Made by a program: the position numbers and the translations under genes. Positions 44,961-53,791 of a DNA stretch of 54,897 nucleotides are shown piece after piece. The DNA is from Sphingomonas sp. (GTDB taxonomy: Bacteria > Pseudomonadota > Alphaproteobacteria > Sphingomonadales > Sphingomonadaceae), in assembly GCF_023266535.1 (NCBI RefSeq), contig NZ_JAHFPY010000006.1:1-54897 (forward strand), given 5' to 3'. The stretch's first letter is position 1. Each line of letters starts with the position of its first letter. Below the pieces are notes generated by a model that was not told the origin of the DNA, made no database searches, and worked only from the letters and a program-made list of their open reading frames with translations.

Positions 44961-44997
44961 GGGGTCGCCGGAGCAATCCGGCGGCCCCTTTCTATTT
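44961..44997 (+). terminator. terminator between the small lipoprotein and queE
   Basis: Stem GGGGTCGCCGGA with TCCGGCGGCCCC (44961-44972 and 44977-44988, one G-T pair, loop GCAA), then TTTCTATTT. A weaker hairpin (GCCGCT/AGCGGC) precedes it. It overlaps the last bases of the convergent queE. Confidence 0.82.
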
Positions 44998-45624
44998 GAG
45001 GCCGACCACCTTGTGCGCTTGCAGCGCCAGCCGCCACTTGGGCCGTCCCATCGCAAGCGCGATCGAGGCATCATAGCTGGCCTGCGTCTCGGCGCAGTCC
45101 ATCGGCTGGACCAGGAAATGGTCGAAGCCCCACCCTTCGAGGTCGACCGGGTCGATCCCCTGTTGCGGCCAGACCAGCTTCAGCTCATTGCCCGAACGCT
45201 GGACCACGTCGGTGCCGGCCTTGGGGCTGATGCACAGCCAGTCGATCCCGGGTGTGGCGGCGATGGTGCCATTGCTTTCGACCGCGACCCGGAAGTCGCG
45301 GGCATGTAGCGCCTCGATCAATGCGGTATCGAGCTGGAGCATCGGCTCGCCGCCGGTAATCACAACCAGCCGCCGGTCCTGTTCCGAGCCCCACAGCGCC
45401 TCGATATGCGCCGCCAACCGTTCGGCACCGGCAAATTTTCCGCCGCCCGGACCATCGGTGCCGACGAAATCGGTGTCGCAGAAATTGCATTGGGCCGTCG
45501 CGCGGTCGGCCTCGCGCCCGCTCCACAAATTGCAGCCGGCAAAGCGCAGGAACACGGCGCGGCTGCCGGCCTGCACGCCCTCACCCTGTAGCGTCAGGAA
45601 GGCCTCTTTGACTGCGTAGCTCAT
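44992..45624 (-). CDS. queE: 7-carboxy-7-deazaguanine synthase
   Basis: Radical-SAM enzyme of preQ0/queuosine synthesis. In place of CxxxCxxC this branch has a longer CNLWSG...CNFCDTDF spacing (about C-x14-C-x2-C), typical of the alphaproteobacterial QueE type; [11 protein letters not shown] is the GGEP motif and LCISPKAG the C-terminal strand. ATG 45624 overlaps the queC stop as ATGA. 210 aa. The frame stays open 75 bp further out within queC, which is not used. Confidence 0.94.
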   Translation of the reverse strand: MSYAVKEAFLTLQGEGVQAGSRAVFLRFAGCNLWSGREADRATAQCNFCDTDFVGTDGPGGGKFAGAERLAAHIEALWGSEQDRRLVVITGGEPMLQLDTALIEALHARDFRVAVESNGTIAATPGIDWLCISPKAGTDVVQRSGNELKLVWPQQGIDPVDLEGWGFDHFLVQPMDCAETQASYDASIALAMGRPKWRLALQAHKVVGLK

Positions 45625-46307
45625 GCTGCAACGTACCGCGTCGGATCGGGCAGTCCTGCCTCCTCGAACCCCTTGGCCCGCAGGCGGCAGGCATCGCACA
45701 GGCCGCAGGCACCGCCGTCCGGCGCGGGATCGTAGCAGCTATGGCTGAGCCCGGCGTCCAGGCCGAGGCGCGCCGCCTCCCTGGCGATGTCGGCCTTGGT
45801 CATATGCTGCAGCGGAGCGTGGATAGTGAAGCCGTCGCCCTCCACCCCGGCCTTGGTCGCCTGGTTGGCCAGCGCTTCGAACGCGGCGATGAATTCGGGC
45901 CGGCAATCGGGATAGCCCGAATAGTCGAGGGCATTGACGCCGACGAACAGGTCGCGGGCGCCCGCCGCCTCGGCCCAGGCCAGCGCGAGACTAAGGAACA
46001 CCGTATTGCGCGCCGGGACGTAAGTGACCGGGATTCCCTCGCCGACCCCGTCCTTCGGCACCGCGACGTCGCTGGTCAGCGCCGATCCGCCAAAGGCGGT
46101 CAGGTCCATCGGCAGGACGATGTGCTTGTCGGCCAGCTCGGCCGCGATCCGCCTGGCCGCTTCCAGCTCGACGCGGTGGCGCTGGTGATAGTCGATGGTC
46201 AGCGCCAGCACGGAATAGCCGGCCTCGCGCGCCAGGGCCGCGCAGACCATCGAATCCAGCCCGCCGGACAGCAGCACCACCGCTGACTTCTCATATTCAT
46301 TGCTCAT
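45621..46307 (-). CDS. queC: 7-cyano-7-deazaguanine synthase
   Basis: ATP-dependent conversion of CDG to preQ0. The PP-loop SGGLDSMV lies at residues 14-21, [17 protein letters not shown] and [18 protein letters not shown] are family blocks, and the C-terminal zinc site is [25 protein letters not shown]. 228 aa. First gene of queC-queE; a T-rich terminator for an upstream RNA ends only about 30 bp before its ATG. I do not see a preQ1 riboswitch. Confidence 0.96.
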   Translation of the reverse strand: MSNEYEKSAVVLLSGGLDSMVCAALAREAGYSVLALTIDYHQRHRVELEAARRIAAELADKHIVLPMDLTAFGGSALTSDVAVPKDGVGEGIPVTYVPARNTVFLSLALAWAEAAGARDLFVGVNALDYSGYPDCRPEFIAAFEALANQATKAGVEGDGFTIHAPLQHMTKADIAREAARLGLDAGLSHSCYDPAPDGGACGLCDACRLRAKGFEEAGLPDPTRYVAA

Positions 46308-46336
46308 TTGCCGGCGCAGATAGGCGCGGCAGGCAC

Positions 46337-46450
46337 AAAAAAATAGGGCCGCGCGAAACGGGCGGCCCAGTTGTTCGGGCCTATGCCCGAAAGGGAGGAA
46401 AGCGTGCCGAAGAAGGGCACGAGCCGATTCCTAGCCGATTCATGGTTAAA
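46337..46450 (-). ncRNA. candidate small RNA with exposed UCCUCCC
   Basis: Minus-strand RNA-like element between the DUF3617-type gene and queC. In transcript order: a tandem 11-bp repeat containing AATCGGCT (46441-46420), hairpin CGTGCC/GGCACG (46421-46403), an unpaired CTTTCCTCCCT (46402-46392), hairpin TTCGGGC ATAG GCCCGAA (46391-46374) and a terminator hairpin GGGCCGC/GCGGCCC (46368-46346) followed by TATTTTTTT. An exposed UCCUCCC can pair with Shine-Dalgarno sequences, and this layout resembles alphaproteobacterial CCUCC-loop sRNAs. It could instead be only the 3' UTR of the upstream gene. No promoter was identified. Confidence 0.5.
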
Positions 46451-46456
46451 GGCCGC

Positions 46457-46870
46457 TTAACGGCGGGCCAGATGTCCGGGCTGGCAATCGCCGGCGCGGC
46501 GCGCGTACAGCTTGTAATGGAACGGCAGGCCGCCCGAGATTCCCTGCGTGTCGATGGTCAGCGAGCGCGGCGTCACCAGAGTCACCACGGATCGGCCAAA
46601 GCCGCCGTCGGCGCAGGTATAGCTGATCTCCGCATTGGTGCCGCGATCGCGGATCACGGAGCGCGTGCAGCGGCCGTTGCGATGCTCGAACTGGGCCAAT
46701 ATGTCGGGCGACGCCACGCACAGCCGCGTCGGATTATGGCCGGTCGCGCTGGTGCTGACCTCCCACAGCCCGCCGGCCGCCGGTGCCAGAGCATGGGGCA
46801 ACGTGGCCGCCAACAGGCCAGCCGAAAGAAATACGGTGGCCGCAAGGCCGATTCGAACCCCTTCACGCAT
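46457..46870 (-). CDS. exported DUF3617-like protein
   Basis: 137-aa protein with an N-terminal signal (LAATVFLSAGLLAATLPHALA). GGLWEVSTSATG near residue 35 is the DUF3617-like opening; paired cysteines (RLCV, GRCTRS, SYTCADG, GDCQPG) suggest disulfides in the periplasm. No function known. The start is ATG 46870, with a GTG directly before it. It lies 40 bp after hslO and upstream of the candidate sRNA. Confidence 0.7.
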   Translation of the reverse strand: MREGVRIGLAATVFLSAGLLAATLPHALAPAAGGLWEVSTSATGHNPTRLCVASPDILAQFEHRNGRCTRSVIRDRGTNAEISYTCADGGFGRSVVTLVTPRSLTIDTQGISGGLPFHYKLYARRAGDCQPGHLARR

Positions 46871-46910
46871 CACCAGGCATATACCACAGGCACCTTAACC
46901 TAGCGTAACT

Positions 46911-47810
46911 TTAGGCCGCTTCCGCGGCGATTGGGAAGCTTGATGCGCAAAAGGCGCAATCGACGCGGATCAGCCCGTCCTCGCCGACCATCGCCGCGCG
47001 CTCGTCGGGTGGGAAGCGGGCGATGACCGAGGCGATATAGTCGGGGCTGCAGCGGCAACCCTTGGCCAGGGCGACCGGCGGAAGCGTCCGCACCTCCGGC
47101 TCCTCGTGCAGCAGGCGCCAGATGAGGTCGTCGAGCGGCAGATCGCGATCGGTCAGCTCCTCGGGCTTCACCGATCCGACCAGCACCGCGACATGGGGCC
47201 ATTCGGGATGGTCGAGCCTGGTGTGCAGCCGGTCGCGGCCCTCTTCGCCTTCGGGCAAATGCTGGAACATCAGGCCGCCCGCGACCCAGCCACGCTCGTC
47301 CTTCTTCGCGGCGAGGCGGACGATCGACGGGATCTGCTCGGACTGAGCGAAATAGCTTTGCGCGGCCTCGGCCAGCCCCTCTCCTTCGAGCGGGACGATG
47401 CCCTGGTAGCGCTCGTTCATCGCCGGCTGGTCGAAGGTGATGGCGAGATAGCCGCGACCGAACAGCGAGAAGAGCGTCGGATTGGGCCCCGCCTCGGCCA
47501 GCCGCTCCGGATCGTGGCGGACATAGCCGCGCAATTCCCCGCCCAAATAGTCACATACCAGCAGGTCGACGATCCCGGCTTCGGTCTGGGCCTGGATGGT
47601 GAGCTGGCCGCTCGGGTCCTTGAGCAGCGAGCCGAGCAGCGCGGTCAGCACCAGCGCCTCGGCCAGCAGTTGCTCGAGCACCGGCGGATAGCCATGATTG
47701 GCGAGGATCTGGTCGAGCGCGGGACCGATCCGCGCGGCCCGCCCCCTGGCGTGTCGCGACGGTACGGTGACGCCCAGCGCGACGTCGGTTTTAAGCGAAA
47801 TCTCGGTCAT
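46911..47810 (-). CDS. hslO: Hsp33 redox-regulated chaperonin
   Basis: Oxidation-activated holdase, 299 aa. The C-terminal redox switch is complete: KGCRCSPDYI (C-x-C) and DCAFCASSF (C-x2-C) coordinate zinc in the reduced form. The N-terminal fold contains LTIQAQTEAGIVDLLVCDYLGGELRGYVRH and YQGIVPLEG. It follows argF on the same strand after a CCTCCCC/GGGGAGG hairpin. Confidence 0.95.
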   Translation of the reverse strand: MTEISLKTDVALGVTVPSRHARGRAARIGPALDQILANHGYPPVLEQLLAEALVLTALLGSLLKDPSGQLTIQAQTEAGIVDLLVCDYLGGELRGYVRHDPERLAEAGPNPTLFSLFGRGYLAITFDQPAMNERYQGIVPLEGEGLAEAAQSYFAQSEQIPSIVRLAAKKDERGWVAGGLMFQHLPEGEEGRDRLHTRLDHPEWPHVAVLVGSVKPEELTDRDLPLDDLIWRLLHEEPEVRTLPPVALAKGCRCSPDYIASVIARFPPDERAAMVGEDGLIRVDCAFCASSFPIAAEAA

Positions 47811-47856
47811 TTCGGTGGCAGATAGGGGGCAGGCAGTCTGCGCACAAGTTGAAGCC

Positions 47857-47875
47857 CCTCCCCTCGATGGGGAGG
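47857..47875. repeat. short CCTCCCC/GGGGAGG palindrome
   Basis: A perfect 7-bp inverted repeat with a 5-nt spacer directly after the argF stop. It resembles the terminal hairpin of the larger elements at 11.4 and 38.7 kb and may be a decayed or minimal copy. No T-run is present. Confidence 0.55.
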
Positions 47876-47879
47876 TGAA

Positions 47880-48800
47880 CTAGATCTTCCCCATCACCCA
47901 CATCAGCAGCGCCTTTTGCGCGTGCAGCCGGTTCTCTGCCTCGTCCCACACCGCCGACTGCGGCCCGTCGATGACGCCGTCGCTGACCTCTTCGCCTCGA
48001 TGAGCGGGCAGGCAATGGAGGAAGGTCGCGCCTGGCGCAGCTCGGGCCATCAGCGCTTCGTCGACCTGGAAGCCGGCGAACGCCTCCTCGCGATATTCGT
48101 CGCCCTCCTGGCCCATCGAAACCCAGGCATCGGTCACCACCACTTCGGCGCCGTCGATCGCCTCGGCGGGATCGCAGCCGAAATAGATGTCGTCGCGGGT
48201 CGCGGCCATGGCGCACATGCCGACATCCGGCTCGAACTGGCTCGGCGTGGCGACGGCCAGGCCGAAGTGCATCAGCGCCGCCGCCTCGATCAGCGAGTTG
48301 CAGACATTGTTGCCGTCGCCGATCCACGCCCAGAGCGATCCTGCCAATTTGGCGCGATGCTCGATCACGGTCTGCATGTCGGCCAGCAGCTGGCAGGGAT
48401 GCGAGAAATCGGTCAGCCCATTAATCACCGGCACGGTGGCGTGCTGGGTCAGCTCGACCGCCTTCTGGTGATGGTCGGTGCGGATCATGATCGCGTCGGC
48501 AAAGCGCGACAGCACCCGCGCGGTATCGGCAATGGTCTCGCCCCGACCGAGCTGCGAGGTATTGCTTTCCAGGACGATGACCGAGCCGCCGAGCTGGCGC
48601 ATCGCCAGGTCGAAGCTCATCCGCGTCCGGGTCGAGCTCTTTTCGAACACCATCGCCAGGACGACGCCGTCGAGCGGCCGGTCGGCATCGACCTTCCCCG
48701 TGGGCCAGCCGGCCCGCCTTTCCTTCCTCTCCATCGCCTCGTTCAAAATCGTGGCGACGGCATCCCCGCCCGCATCGGACAGGTTGAGGAAATGGCGCAC
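47880..48800 (-). CDS. argF: ornithine carbamoyltransferase
   Basis: Arginine synthesis: ornithine + carbamoyl phosphate to citrulline. [13 protein letters not shown] is the carbamoyl-phosphate loop (residues near 55), [20 protein letters not shown] the HPxQ block, [13 protein letters not shown] the ornithine-side HCLP loop. 306 aa. GTG start, two bases after the argD stop, so the two are coupled. Confidence 0.96.
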   Translation of the reverse strand: MRHFLNLSDAGGDAVATILNEAMERKERRAGWPTGKVDADRPLDGVVLAMVFEKSSTRTRMSFDLAMRQLGGSVIVLESNTSQLGRGETIADTARVLSRFADAIMIRTDHHQKAVELTQHATVPVINGLTDFSHPCQLLADMQTVIEHRAKLAGSLWAWIGDGNNVCNSLIEAAALMHFGLAVATPSQFEPDVGMCAMAATRDDIYFGCDPAEAIDGAEVVVTDAWVSMGQEGDEYREEAFAGFQVDEALMARAAPGATFLHCLPAHRGEEVSDGVIDGPQSAVWDEAENRLHAQKALLMWVMGKI

Positions 48801-48802
48801 CG

Positions 48803-49990
48803 CTACGCGGCCTCGGGGACGTCGTATTCCGCGGCTGCGGCCGACAGGCCCTCGACGAATTCGGCGATATCGCTCTCGTCGATGTTCAGCGGCGGGAGCA
48901 CGCGCACCACATTGTCGCCGGCGGCGACGGTCAGGATGCCCCTGGTACGGAGATAGGTGACGAAGGCGCGGCTGTCGGTCTTCATCTTGATGCCGAGCAT
49001 CAGGCCAAGCCCACGCACGCTGTCGAACAGATGGTCATGGTTGGGGAGCATCTGCTCCAGCGCCGAGCGCAGCCGCTCGCCCATGGTGCGAACATGGGCC
49101 AGGAACTCGTCATTGGCGACGACGTCGAACACCGCCTGGCCGGCCGCCATCGCCAACGGGTTGCCGCCATAGGTCGAGCCATGGGTGCCGATGACCATGC
49201 CGGAGGCTGCCTTCTCGGTGGCAAGGCAGGCGCCCAGCGGGAAGCCGCCGCCGATGCCCTTGGCCGACGACATGATGTCGGGCGTCACGCCATAATATTC
49301 ATAGGCGTAGAGATAGCCGGTGCGGGCAACGCCGCACTGCACTTCGTCGAACACCAGCATCAGATCATTGTCGTCGCAGGCCTTCCTGAGGCCGTGGATG
49401 AATTCCTTGCCGGCCGGGCGGATGCCGCCCTCGCCCTGGATCGGTTCAAGCAGGAAGCCGGCGGTGTTCTCGTCCATCGCCGCCAGCGCCGCGTCGAGAT
49501 CGTCGAAGGGGACGACGGTGAACCCGGGCAGCAGCGGCGCGAAGCCGTCGATCATCTTGGGCTGATCGGTCGCGCTGATCGTCGCCATGGTCCGGCCGTG
49601 GAAGGCGTTGGAGAAGGTGATCAGATTGTGCTTGTGCGGGTTGCCCTTGGCATGGTGGTAGCGGCGTGCGGTCTTGATCGCGCATTCGACTGCCTCGACG
49701 CCCGAGTTGGTGAAGAACACCGTGTCGGCGAAGGTATGGTCGATCAGACGCTTGGCGAACGCCTCGCCCTGGGGCGATCCGTACAGGTTCGACACATGCA
49801 TCAGCGTCGCCGCCTGGTCCTGGATCGCCTTGGTCAGGTGCGGATGGCCGTGTCCGAGCAGATTGACCGCGATACCAGCGGCGAAGTCGAGATATTTCTC
49901 GCCATTCTCGCCATAGAGATAGACCCCATCTCCCCTTACCGGCCGCACGGGCGAACGCGGGTAAACGGGCATGAGCGGCGTGATAGCCAT
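48803..49990 (-). CDS. argD: acetylornithine/succinylornithine aminotransferase
   Basis: PLP enzyme of arginine synthesis, 395 aa. Family blocks: [55 protein letters not shown] and [14 protein letters not shown] with the Schiff-base lysine. ATG 49990 has GGAG five bases upstream. The frame remains open another 267 bp to the right, but that part is the leader; a terminator-like hairpin lies within it. argD-argF is followed by hslO. Confidence 0.96.
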   Translation of the reverse strand: MAITPLMPVYPRSPVRPVRGDGVYLYGENGEKYLDFAAGIAVNLLGHGHPHLTKAIQDQAATLMHVSNLYGSPQGEAFAKRLIDHTFADTVFFTNSGVEAVECAIKTARRYHHAKGNPHKHNLITFSNAFHGRTMATISATDQPKMIDGFAPLLPGFTVVPFDDLDAALAAMDENTAGFLLEPIQGEGGIRPAGKEFIHGLRKACDDNDLMLVFDEVQCGVARTGYLYAYEYYGVTPDIMSSAKGIGGGFPLGACLATEKAASGMVIGTHGSTYGGNPLAMAAGQAVFDVVANDEFLAHVRTMGERLRSALEQMLPNHDHLFDSVRGLGLMLGIKMKTDSRAFVTYLRTRGILTVAAGDNVVRVLPPLNIDESDIAEFVEGLSAAAAEYDVPEAA

Positions 49991-50013
49991 GAGGGCTCCT
50001 TGGTCAGCGATTT

Positions 50014-50048
50014 CAAAAGGCAAAAGGCGGCTGAAAGCCAGCCGCCTT
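50014..50048 (-). promoter_or_regulatory. terminator-like hairpin in the argD leader (possible attenuator)
   Basis: Perfect 10-bp stem AAGGCGGCTG/CAGCCGCCTT (50048-50039 with 50033-50024), loop GCTTT, followed on the minus strand by TTGCCTTTTG. It ends about 24 nt before the argD ATG. No minus-strand gene lies close upstream (the next has its own terminator at 51.25 kb), so it is more likely a leader attenuator than a terminator of another gene. Confidence 0.55.
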
Positions 50049-50180
50049 GGCGAGCCTATAGCCATGACGGCGATCAAACGAAACCCGGATTTGGCAACGC
50101 GTCGATTGAATAGCCTTATGGGCGGACGCTGCTTGCCAATGCCCGGCCCGTACACGATGTCACTGCGGATCGGAGGATGC

Positions 50181-51251
50181 ATGACTGCTCGGAGACTGTT
50201 TGCAGTAGGGTTGCTAGGCATGGTCTTCTTCCAGCCGTTGGCGGCGGAGCCGGCCAATGCGCCTGCCCTGCCAATACCTCACAGCAACAACGCGGTTGCT
50301 CGCTTGACCATAAACGGCGGGACTCATTTCTTCAGCTTCATGGGCCTCAAGGGAGGCAAGACTTTTGCGGATATCAGCAGGGACGCGTTCGAGCTCGACC
50401 TGAAGGCTGGCAAATGGCGCGCGTTGCCTGACGTGCCGGTGCCGCAGGGTCGGCTCGCCAGCATTGCCGTCGGCCTGAAAGGACAAATCTACCTGTTTGG
50501 CGGCTATTCAGTGGCGGCGGACGGAACCGAGGTTTCAGCTCCGGACGTGTACGCTTTCGACCCGCGGACCGGCAGCTATGCGGCTCGCGCGCCCATCCCG
50601 GTTCCGGTCGACGACAGCGTCGCCCTGCCCTTTAACGGGCGCTACATCTATCTCGTCAGCGGCTGGCACGAGAAGGACAATGTCCGGCTGGTCCAGGTAT
50701 ATGACAGGATCAATGACCGCTGGTTCCGCGCGACCGACTGGCCTGGCGCTCCGGTATTCGGTCATGCTGGCGGCATCGTCGGCAACCGGTTCGTCATCGC
50801 CGACGGCGTGACGGTTCTCCCTGGAGTCACCGGCAAGGCGCGCTTCAAGCTTGGGGATGGCGCCTGGATGGGCAAGATCGACGCAGACCATCCGGAGAAG
50901 ATCAAATGGCAGCGCCTGCCGCCGCATCCCGGCGCGCCGCTCTATCGCATGGCCGCCACCGGCGCCTCCTCCGGCGACAAGGTCATATTCGCTGGCGGAT
51001 CGGAGACCGCCTACAACTATAACGGCGACGGCTATGACGGGACGCCGGCCAACCCCAGCGCCCGCACCTTTGCCTTCAATGTCAAGCTTGGCCGCTGGAC
51101 CGACCTGGGTCCAAAGCCGCAGCCCAGCATGGACCATCGCGGGCTGTTGGAAGCCGATGGTCGTTTTTACACGATCGGCGGCATGGGCCAAGGCGGCCGG
51201 GTCATCGGCGATGTATCTGGTTTCACCCCGCCGAACGGTAGGGGCCGATGA
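50181..51251 (+). CDS. exported Kelch-repeat beta-propeller protein
   Basis: 356-aa protein with signal MTARRLFAVGLLGMVFFQPLAA. It has Kelch-type repeats: LKGQIYLFGGYSVAAD, FNGRYIYLVSGWHEKDN, VGNRFVIADGV, DKVIFAGGSETAYNYN and ADGRFYTIGGMGQGGR, each with the GG/aromatic pattern, giving five or six blades. Relatives include N-acetylneuraminate epimerase-like proteins, but no catalytic residues are evident. GGAGG lies just before the ATG at 50181; earlier in-frame starts lie in the argD leader. Confidence 0.82.
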   Translation: MTARRLFAVGLLGMVFFQPLAAEPANAPALPIPHSNNAVARLTINGGTHFFSFMGLKGGKTFADISRDAFELDLKAGKWRALPDVPVPQGRLASIAVGLKGQIYLFGGYSVAADGTEVSAPDVYAFDPRTGSYAARAPIPVPVDDSVALPFNGRYIYLVSGWHEKDNVRLVQVYDRINDRWFRATDWPGAPVFGHAGGIVGNRFVIADGVTVLPGVTGKARFKLGDGAWMGKIDADHPEKIKWQRLPPHPGAPLYRMAATGASSGDKVIFAGGSETAYNYNGDGYDGTPANPSARTFAFNVKLGRWTDLGPKPQPSMDHRGLLEADGRFYTIGGMGQGGRVIGDVSGFTPPNGRGR

Positions 51252-51252
51252 G

Positions 51253-51282
51253 AAAAGGGGCAGCTCCTTTCGAAGCCGCCCC
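51253..51282 (-). terminator. bidirectional terminator between the Kelch gene and the coiled-coil protein
   Basis: GGGGCAGC with GCCGCCCC (51257-51264 and 51275-51282) pairs with two small mismatches. On the minus strand it is followed by TTTTC, so it best serves the leftward gene, 45 bp after its stop. Confidence 0.65.
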
Positions 51283-51327
51283 TCCCTTACGCAACATTAC
51301 GCTTTACCGAGGCTAGAAGCCCAAAGC

Positions 51328-51840
51328 TTAGTCGTCGTGGTCCTGGCCCTGGTCATCCTCATAACGGTCGTTGCGGCCGTCGCGATCATGATCGCGCCAA
51401 TTGTCGCGGTCGCCCCAATGGTCGCGGTTGTCGTTGTAGCTCCAGCGGCGGTCGTAGCGGTTGCCGTCACGGGCTTCGCGCTGGATGCGATACTCGAGCC
51501 GCTGGATGCCGCGCTCGATGTCATAGCGCTCGCGGCTGTTGAGGCTGTAACGGGCGGCACGCTGCAAGCGATATTCCAGCCCACGAGACTCCTCGCGCAG
51601 CCGGTGCGCTTCGCGCTCGCTCAATATATCGCGGCGGTCGAGCCAGCTGATCTGGTGTTGAAGCTGGTCGATCCGGGCCTGGAGGCGACGGACCTGGCCA
51701 TAATTGTTGTTATAGCCATTGCCGTTGTAGCCACCGTTATACCCATAGCCCTGAGGCTGCGGATAATATTGCGCGGCAGCCGGGGCGGCGGCGGTGAGCG
51801 TTGAGGCGGCCAGCGCCGCGGCAATGATAAACTTACGCAT
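51328..51840 (-). CDS. exported coiled-coil, charged low-complexity protein
   Basis: 170-aa protein. Signal peptide MRKFIIAAALAASTLTAAAPAAAQ, then a Tyr/Gly/Asn-rich stretch (residues 25-50), a helical, probably coiled-coil region (VRRLQARIDQLQHQISWLDRRD, LEYRLQRAARY), and a tail rich in Asp, Arg and Asn (WGDRDNWRDHDRDGRND). Hypothetical proteins of this type are frequent in sphingomonads. Function unknown; periplasmic or surface location is inferred from the signal only. Confidence 0.72.
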   Translation of the reverse strand: MRKFIIAAALAASTLTAAAPAAAQYYPQPQGYGYNGGYNGNGYNNNYGQVRRLQARIDQLQHQISWLDRRDILSEREAHRLREESRGLEYRLQRAARYSLNSRERYDIERGIQRLEYRIQREARDGNRYDRRWSYNDNRDHWGDRDNWRDHDRDGRNDRYEDDQGQDHDD

Positions 51841-51931
51841 TACTGCTCTCCTTCGAGCTGTTGATGCCTAGGTTCTAGGATGCGCGGCGTGAGGTGGTCC
51901 TGAACGCGCCCGTTATCGGAGGTTCACATCC

Positions 51932-52216
51932 GAGCCGCCGAGCGTAAGCGAGCGCTCTGCAAAGCAGACGGGAGCTTACGTCGAAGAGACGGCGAGGAGC
52001 GGACGGCCTGCGCCCGCAGGGCGACAGGACCGACGGCGCGGATTCATTCCGCGCCGACTTAGCTGGCGTTGGCTTGAATGCCGTCACGCGAGTGAATCGC
52101 GTGACGTCGATCGGGTTCGGCTGCGCCGACCCGTCGGCCGGCCTGCGCCATCTCTCGACGTAACGACGCTCCCCCGGATCAAGTCCGGGGTCCGCTTGCG
52201 TTACGCTCGGCGGCTC
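51932..52216. repeat. palindrome-rich island flanked by 16-bp inverted repeats
   Basis: Outer arms GAGCCGCCGAGCGTAA and its complement (51932-51947 and 52201-52216) are perfect. Between them lie nested or separate hairpins: CGTAAGC/GCTTACG (51943-51980), CGGCGCGGA/TCCGCGCCG (52034-52056), GTCACGCGA/TCGCGTGAC (52083-52105), CGGGT..CGGC/GCCG.ACCCG (52112-52132) and CCCCGGA/TCCGGGG (52172-52190), the last a common alphaproteobacterial palindrome. No gene in 51841-52220 has plausible coding composition. It ends four bases before the permease stop. Confidence 0.7.
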
Positions 52217-52220
52217 AGGC

Positions 52221-53048
52221 TCAGTTTTTAATTTTCCAGCCGCTTTTCAGCAGCGAATAGCAGGCGGCGAACAGGGCGATGTTGATCAGCGCCAGCACCA
52301 CCGCGCCGACATAGATGGGCGAATCGGCTTCGCTGAGAAACCCGTGCCGGAACCCGGAGATGACGTAGAAGAAGGGGTTGGCGTGGCTGATCGCCCGAAA
52401 TGTCGGCGACAGCTGGTCGGCCGAATAGAAGGTGCCGCTAAGCAACGACAGCGGCGCAACCACGAAATTGGTGACCGCCGCGGCATGATCGAACTTCTCG
52501 GCCCAGATCGAGGTCAAAAGGCCGAGGAACGCCAGCATCAGCGAACCCATCAGCCCGAACCAGAACACCGACAGGGGGTGGGCGATGCCGACATGCACGC
52601 CCGGCCAGAAACTCATCACGATCCACACCGCGAAGCCGACCAGGAAGGCGCGGGTGACCGACGCGCCGACCAGCCCGGCGATCAGTTCCCCGGTCGACAG
52701 GGGCGGCATCAGATAATCGACGATCGTTCCCTGGATCTTGCCGACCAGCAGCGAAAAGCTCGAATTGGCGAAGCTGTTCTGGATCATCGCCATGACGATC
52801 AGGCCGGGCGCGATGAAATCGGCGAACGGCACGCCCAGCACCAGCCTGCCCGAGCGGCCCATCGCGACCGTAAAAATGATCAGGTAGAGCAGCGTCGTGA
52901 CCGCCGGCGCCCACACGGTCTGCATCTGCACCTTGAAGAACCGGCGCACCTCCTTGATATAGAGGGTCTTAAGGCCGCCCCAGTTGACGCCTTCAAGGCT
53001 GGGCTTGCCCGGCTCGCTTCTTACCCAGGAGGGGGTCTGGTCGTTCAC
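52221..53048 (-). CDS. ABC-2 type transporter permease
   Basis: 275-aa permease of the ABC-2 export class. Six hydrophobic segments are visible, beginning FKVQMQTVWAPAVTTLLYLIIFTVAMG, and the family's central block MIQNSFANSSFSLLVGKIQGTIVDYLMPPLSTGEL and the TNFVVAPLSLLSGTFYSADQLSPTFRAISHANPFFYVISGFR loop are present. The likely start is GTG 53048; an ATG at 53099 would add 17 residues that cross the gcrA 5' region. The ATP-binding partner is not adjacent in this window. Confidence 0.87.
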   Translation of the reverse strand: MNDQTPSWVRSEPGKPSLEGVNWGGLKTLYIKEVRRFFKVQMQTVWAPAVTTLLYLIIFTVAMGRSGRLVLGVPFADFIAPGLIVMAMIQNSFANSSFSLLVGKIQGTIVDYLMPPLSTGELIAGLVGASVTRAFLVGFAVWIVMSFWPGVHVGIAHPLSVFWFGLMGSLMLAFLGLLTSIWAEKFDHAAAVTNFVVAPLSLLSGTFYSADQLSPTFRAISHANPFFYVISGFRHGFLSEADSPIYVGAVVLALINIALFAACYSLLKSGWKIKN

Positions 53049-53122
53049 AGGGCAATCGCCTATCGGCACCGTGCGCCTAAGACAACTGGGGCGACACAAC
53101 GAATATGGAGTGAAGTTCTCAA

Positions 53123-53791
53123 ATGAGCTGGACCGACGAGCGCATCGAGCGCCTCAGGGCGATGTGGACCAAGGGCGCCACCGCCAGCCAGATCGCCGAC
53201 GAGCTGGGCGGCGTCAGCCGCAACGCGGTGATCGGCAAGGCCCATCGCCTTGGCCTCGAATCGCGCCCTTCGCCGGTGAAGCCGGGCGAGGAAAAAGAAA
53301 AGAAAGCCAAGGCCGCGCCGGCCCCCAAGGCCGCCAAGCCTGCCCCCTCGCCCAAGGCCGCGCCGGTAGCAGCCGAGCCGCGCGAGCCGGCCGCCGAAGC
53401 GCCCCGGGCTGACTTCGCCGGCGCGCCCCCGTCGGCCAAGGTGGCCGAACCGAATATCCAGTATCGTTCGGTCGGTCCCGGCGGCTTCATCCGCCAGGGC
53501 CCCGGCGACACCCAGGCACCAATCCCGCCCGCGCCGCCGCGCCGGCTGGTTCCGGCCAAGCCCAGCGCCGAAGTCGCCGACAAGACCTCGCTGCTCGATC
53601 TGAACGATCGCGTCTGCCGCTGGCCGATGGGCCATCCGGGCGAGCCCGACTTCCACTTCTGCGGCAAGGCGTCCAACCCCGGCTATCCCTATTGCGTCGA
53701 CCACTGCGGCGTCGCCTACCAGGCCCAGCTGCCGCGCCGCGACCGGCGTCCACCGCCGCCGCTGCCTTATGGCGGCCCGCGCGTTCGCTAG
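53123..53791 (+). CDS. gcrA: GcrA cell cycle regulator
   Basis: Sigma70-associated transcription regulator that reads CcrM methylation at GANTC sites. N-terminal MSWTDERIERLRAMWTKGATASQIADELGGVSRNAVIGKAHRLGL is the helix-turn-helix of the family; a Pro/Ala/Lys-rich linker (residues 53-105) follows, and the C-terminal RVCRWPMGHPGEPDFHFCG zinc-like domain binds sigma70 region 2. 222 aa. Overlaps the toxin gene's stop by four bases convergently. Confidence 0.95.
   Translation: MSWTDERIERLRAMWTKGATASQIADELGGVSRNAVIGKAHRLGLESRPSPVKPGEEKEKKAKAAPAPKAAKPAPSPKAAPVAAEPREPAAEAPRADFAGAPPSAKVAEPNIQYRSVGPGGFIRQGPGDTQAPIPPAPPRRLVPAKPSAEVADKTSLLDLNDRVCRWPMGHPGEPDFHFCGKASNPGYPYCVDHCGVAYQAQLPRRDRRPPPPLPYGGPRVR

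Noticed and set aside
46308-46336. preQ1 riboswitch before queC
   Set aside because: Only about 30 nt remain between the T-run and the queC start, too short for an aptamer, and no preQ1 core sequence is seen.
49991-50257. N-terminal extension of argD
   Set aside because: Contains a terminator-like hairpin and no aminotransferase similarity; ATG 49990 has a good RBS.
51875-52087. Minus-strand open frame of 70 codons in the palindrome island
   Set aside because: It crosses perfect hairpins and has Arg/Pro-rich shadow composition with no start signal.
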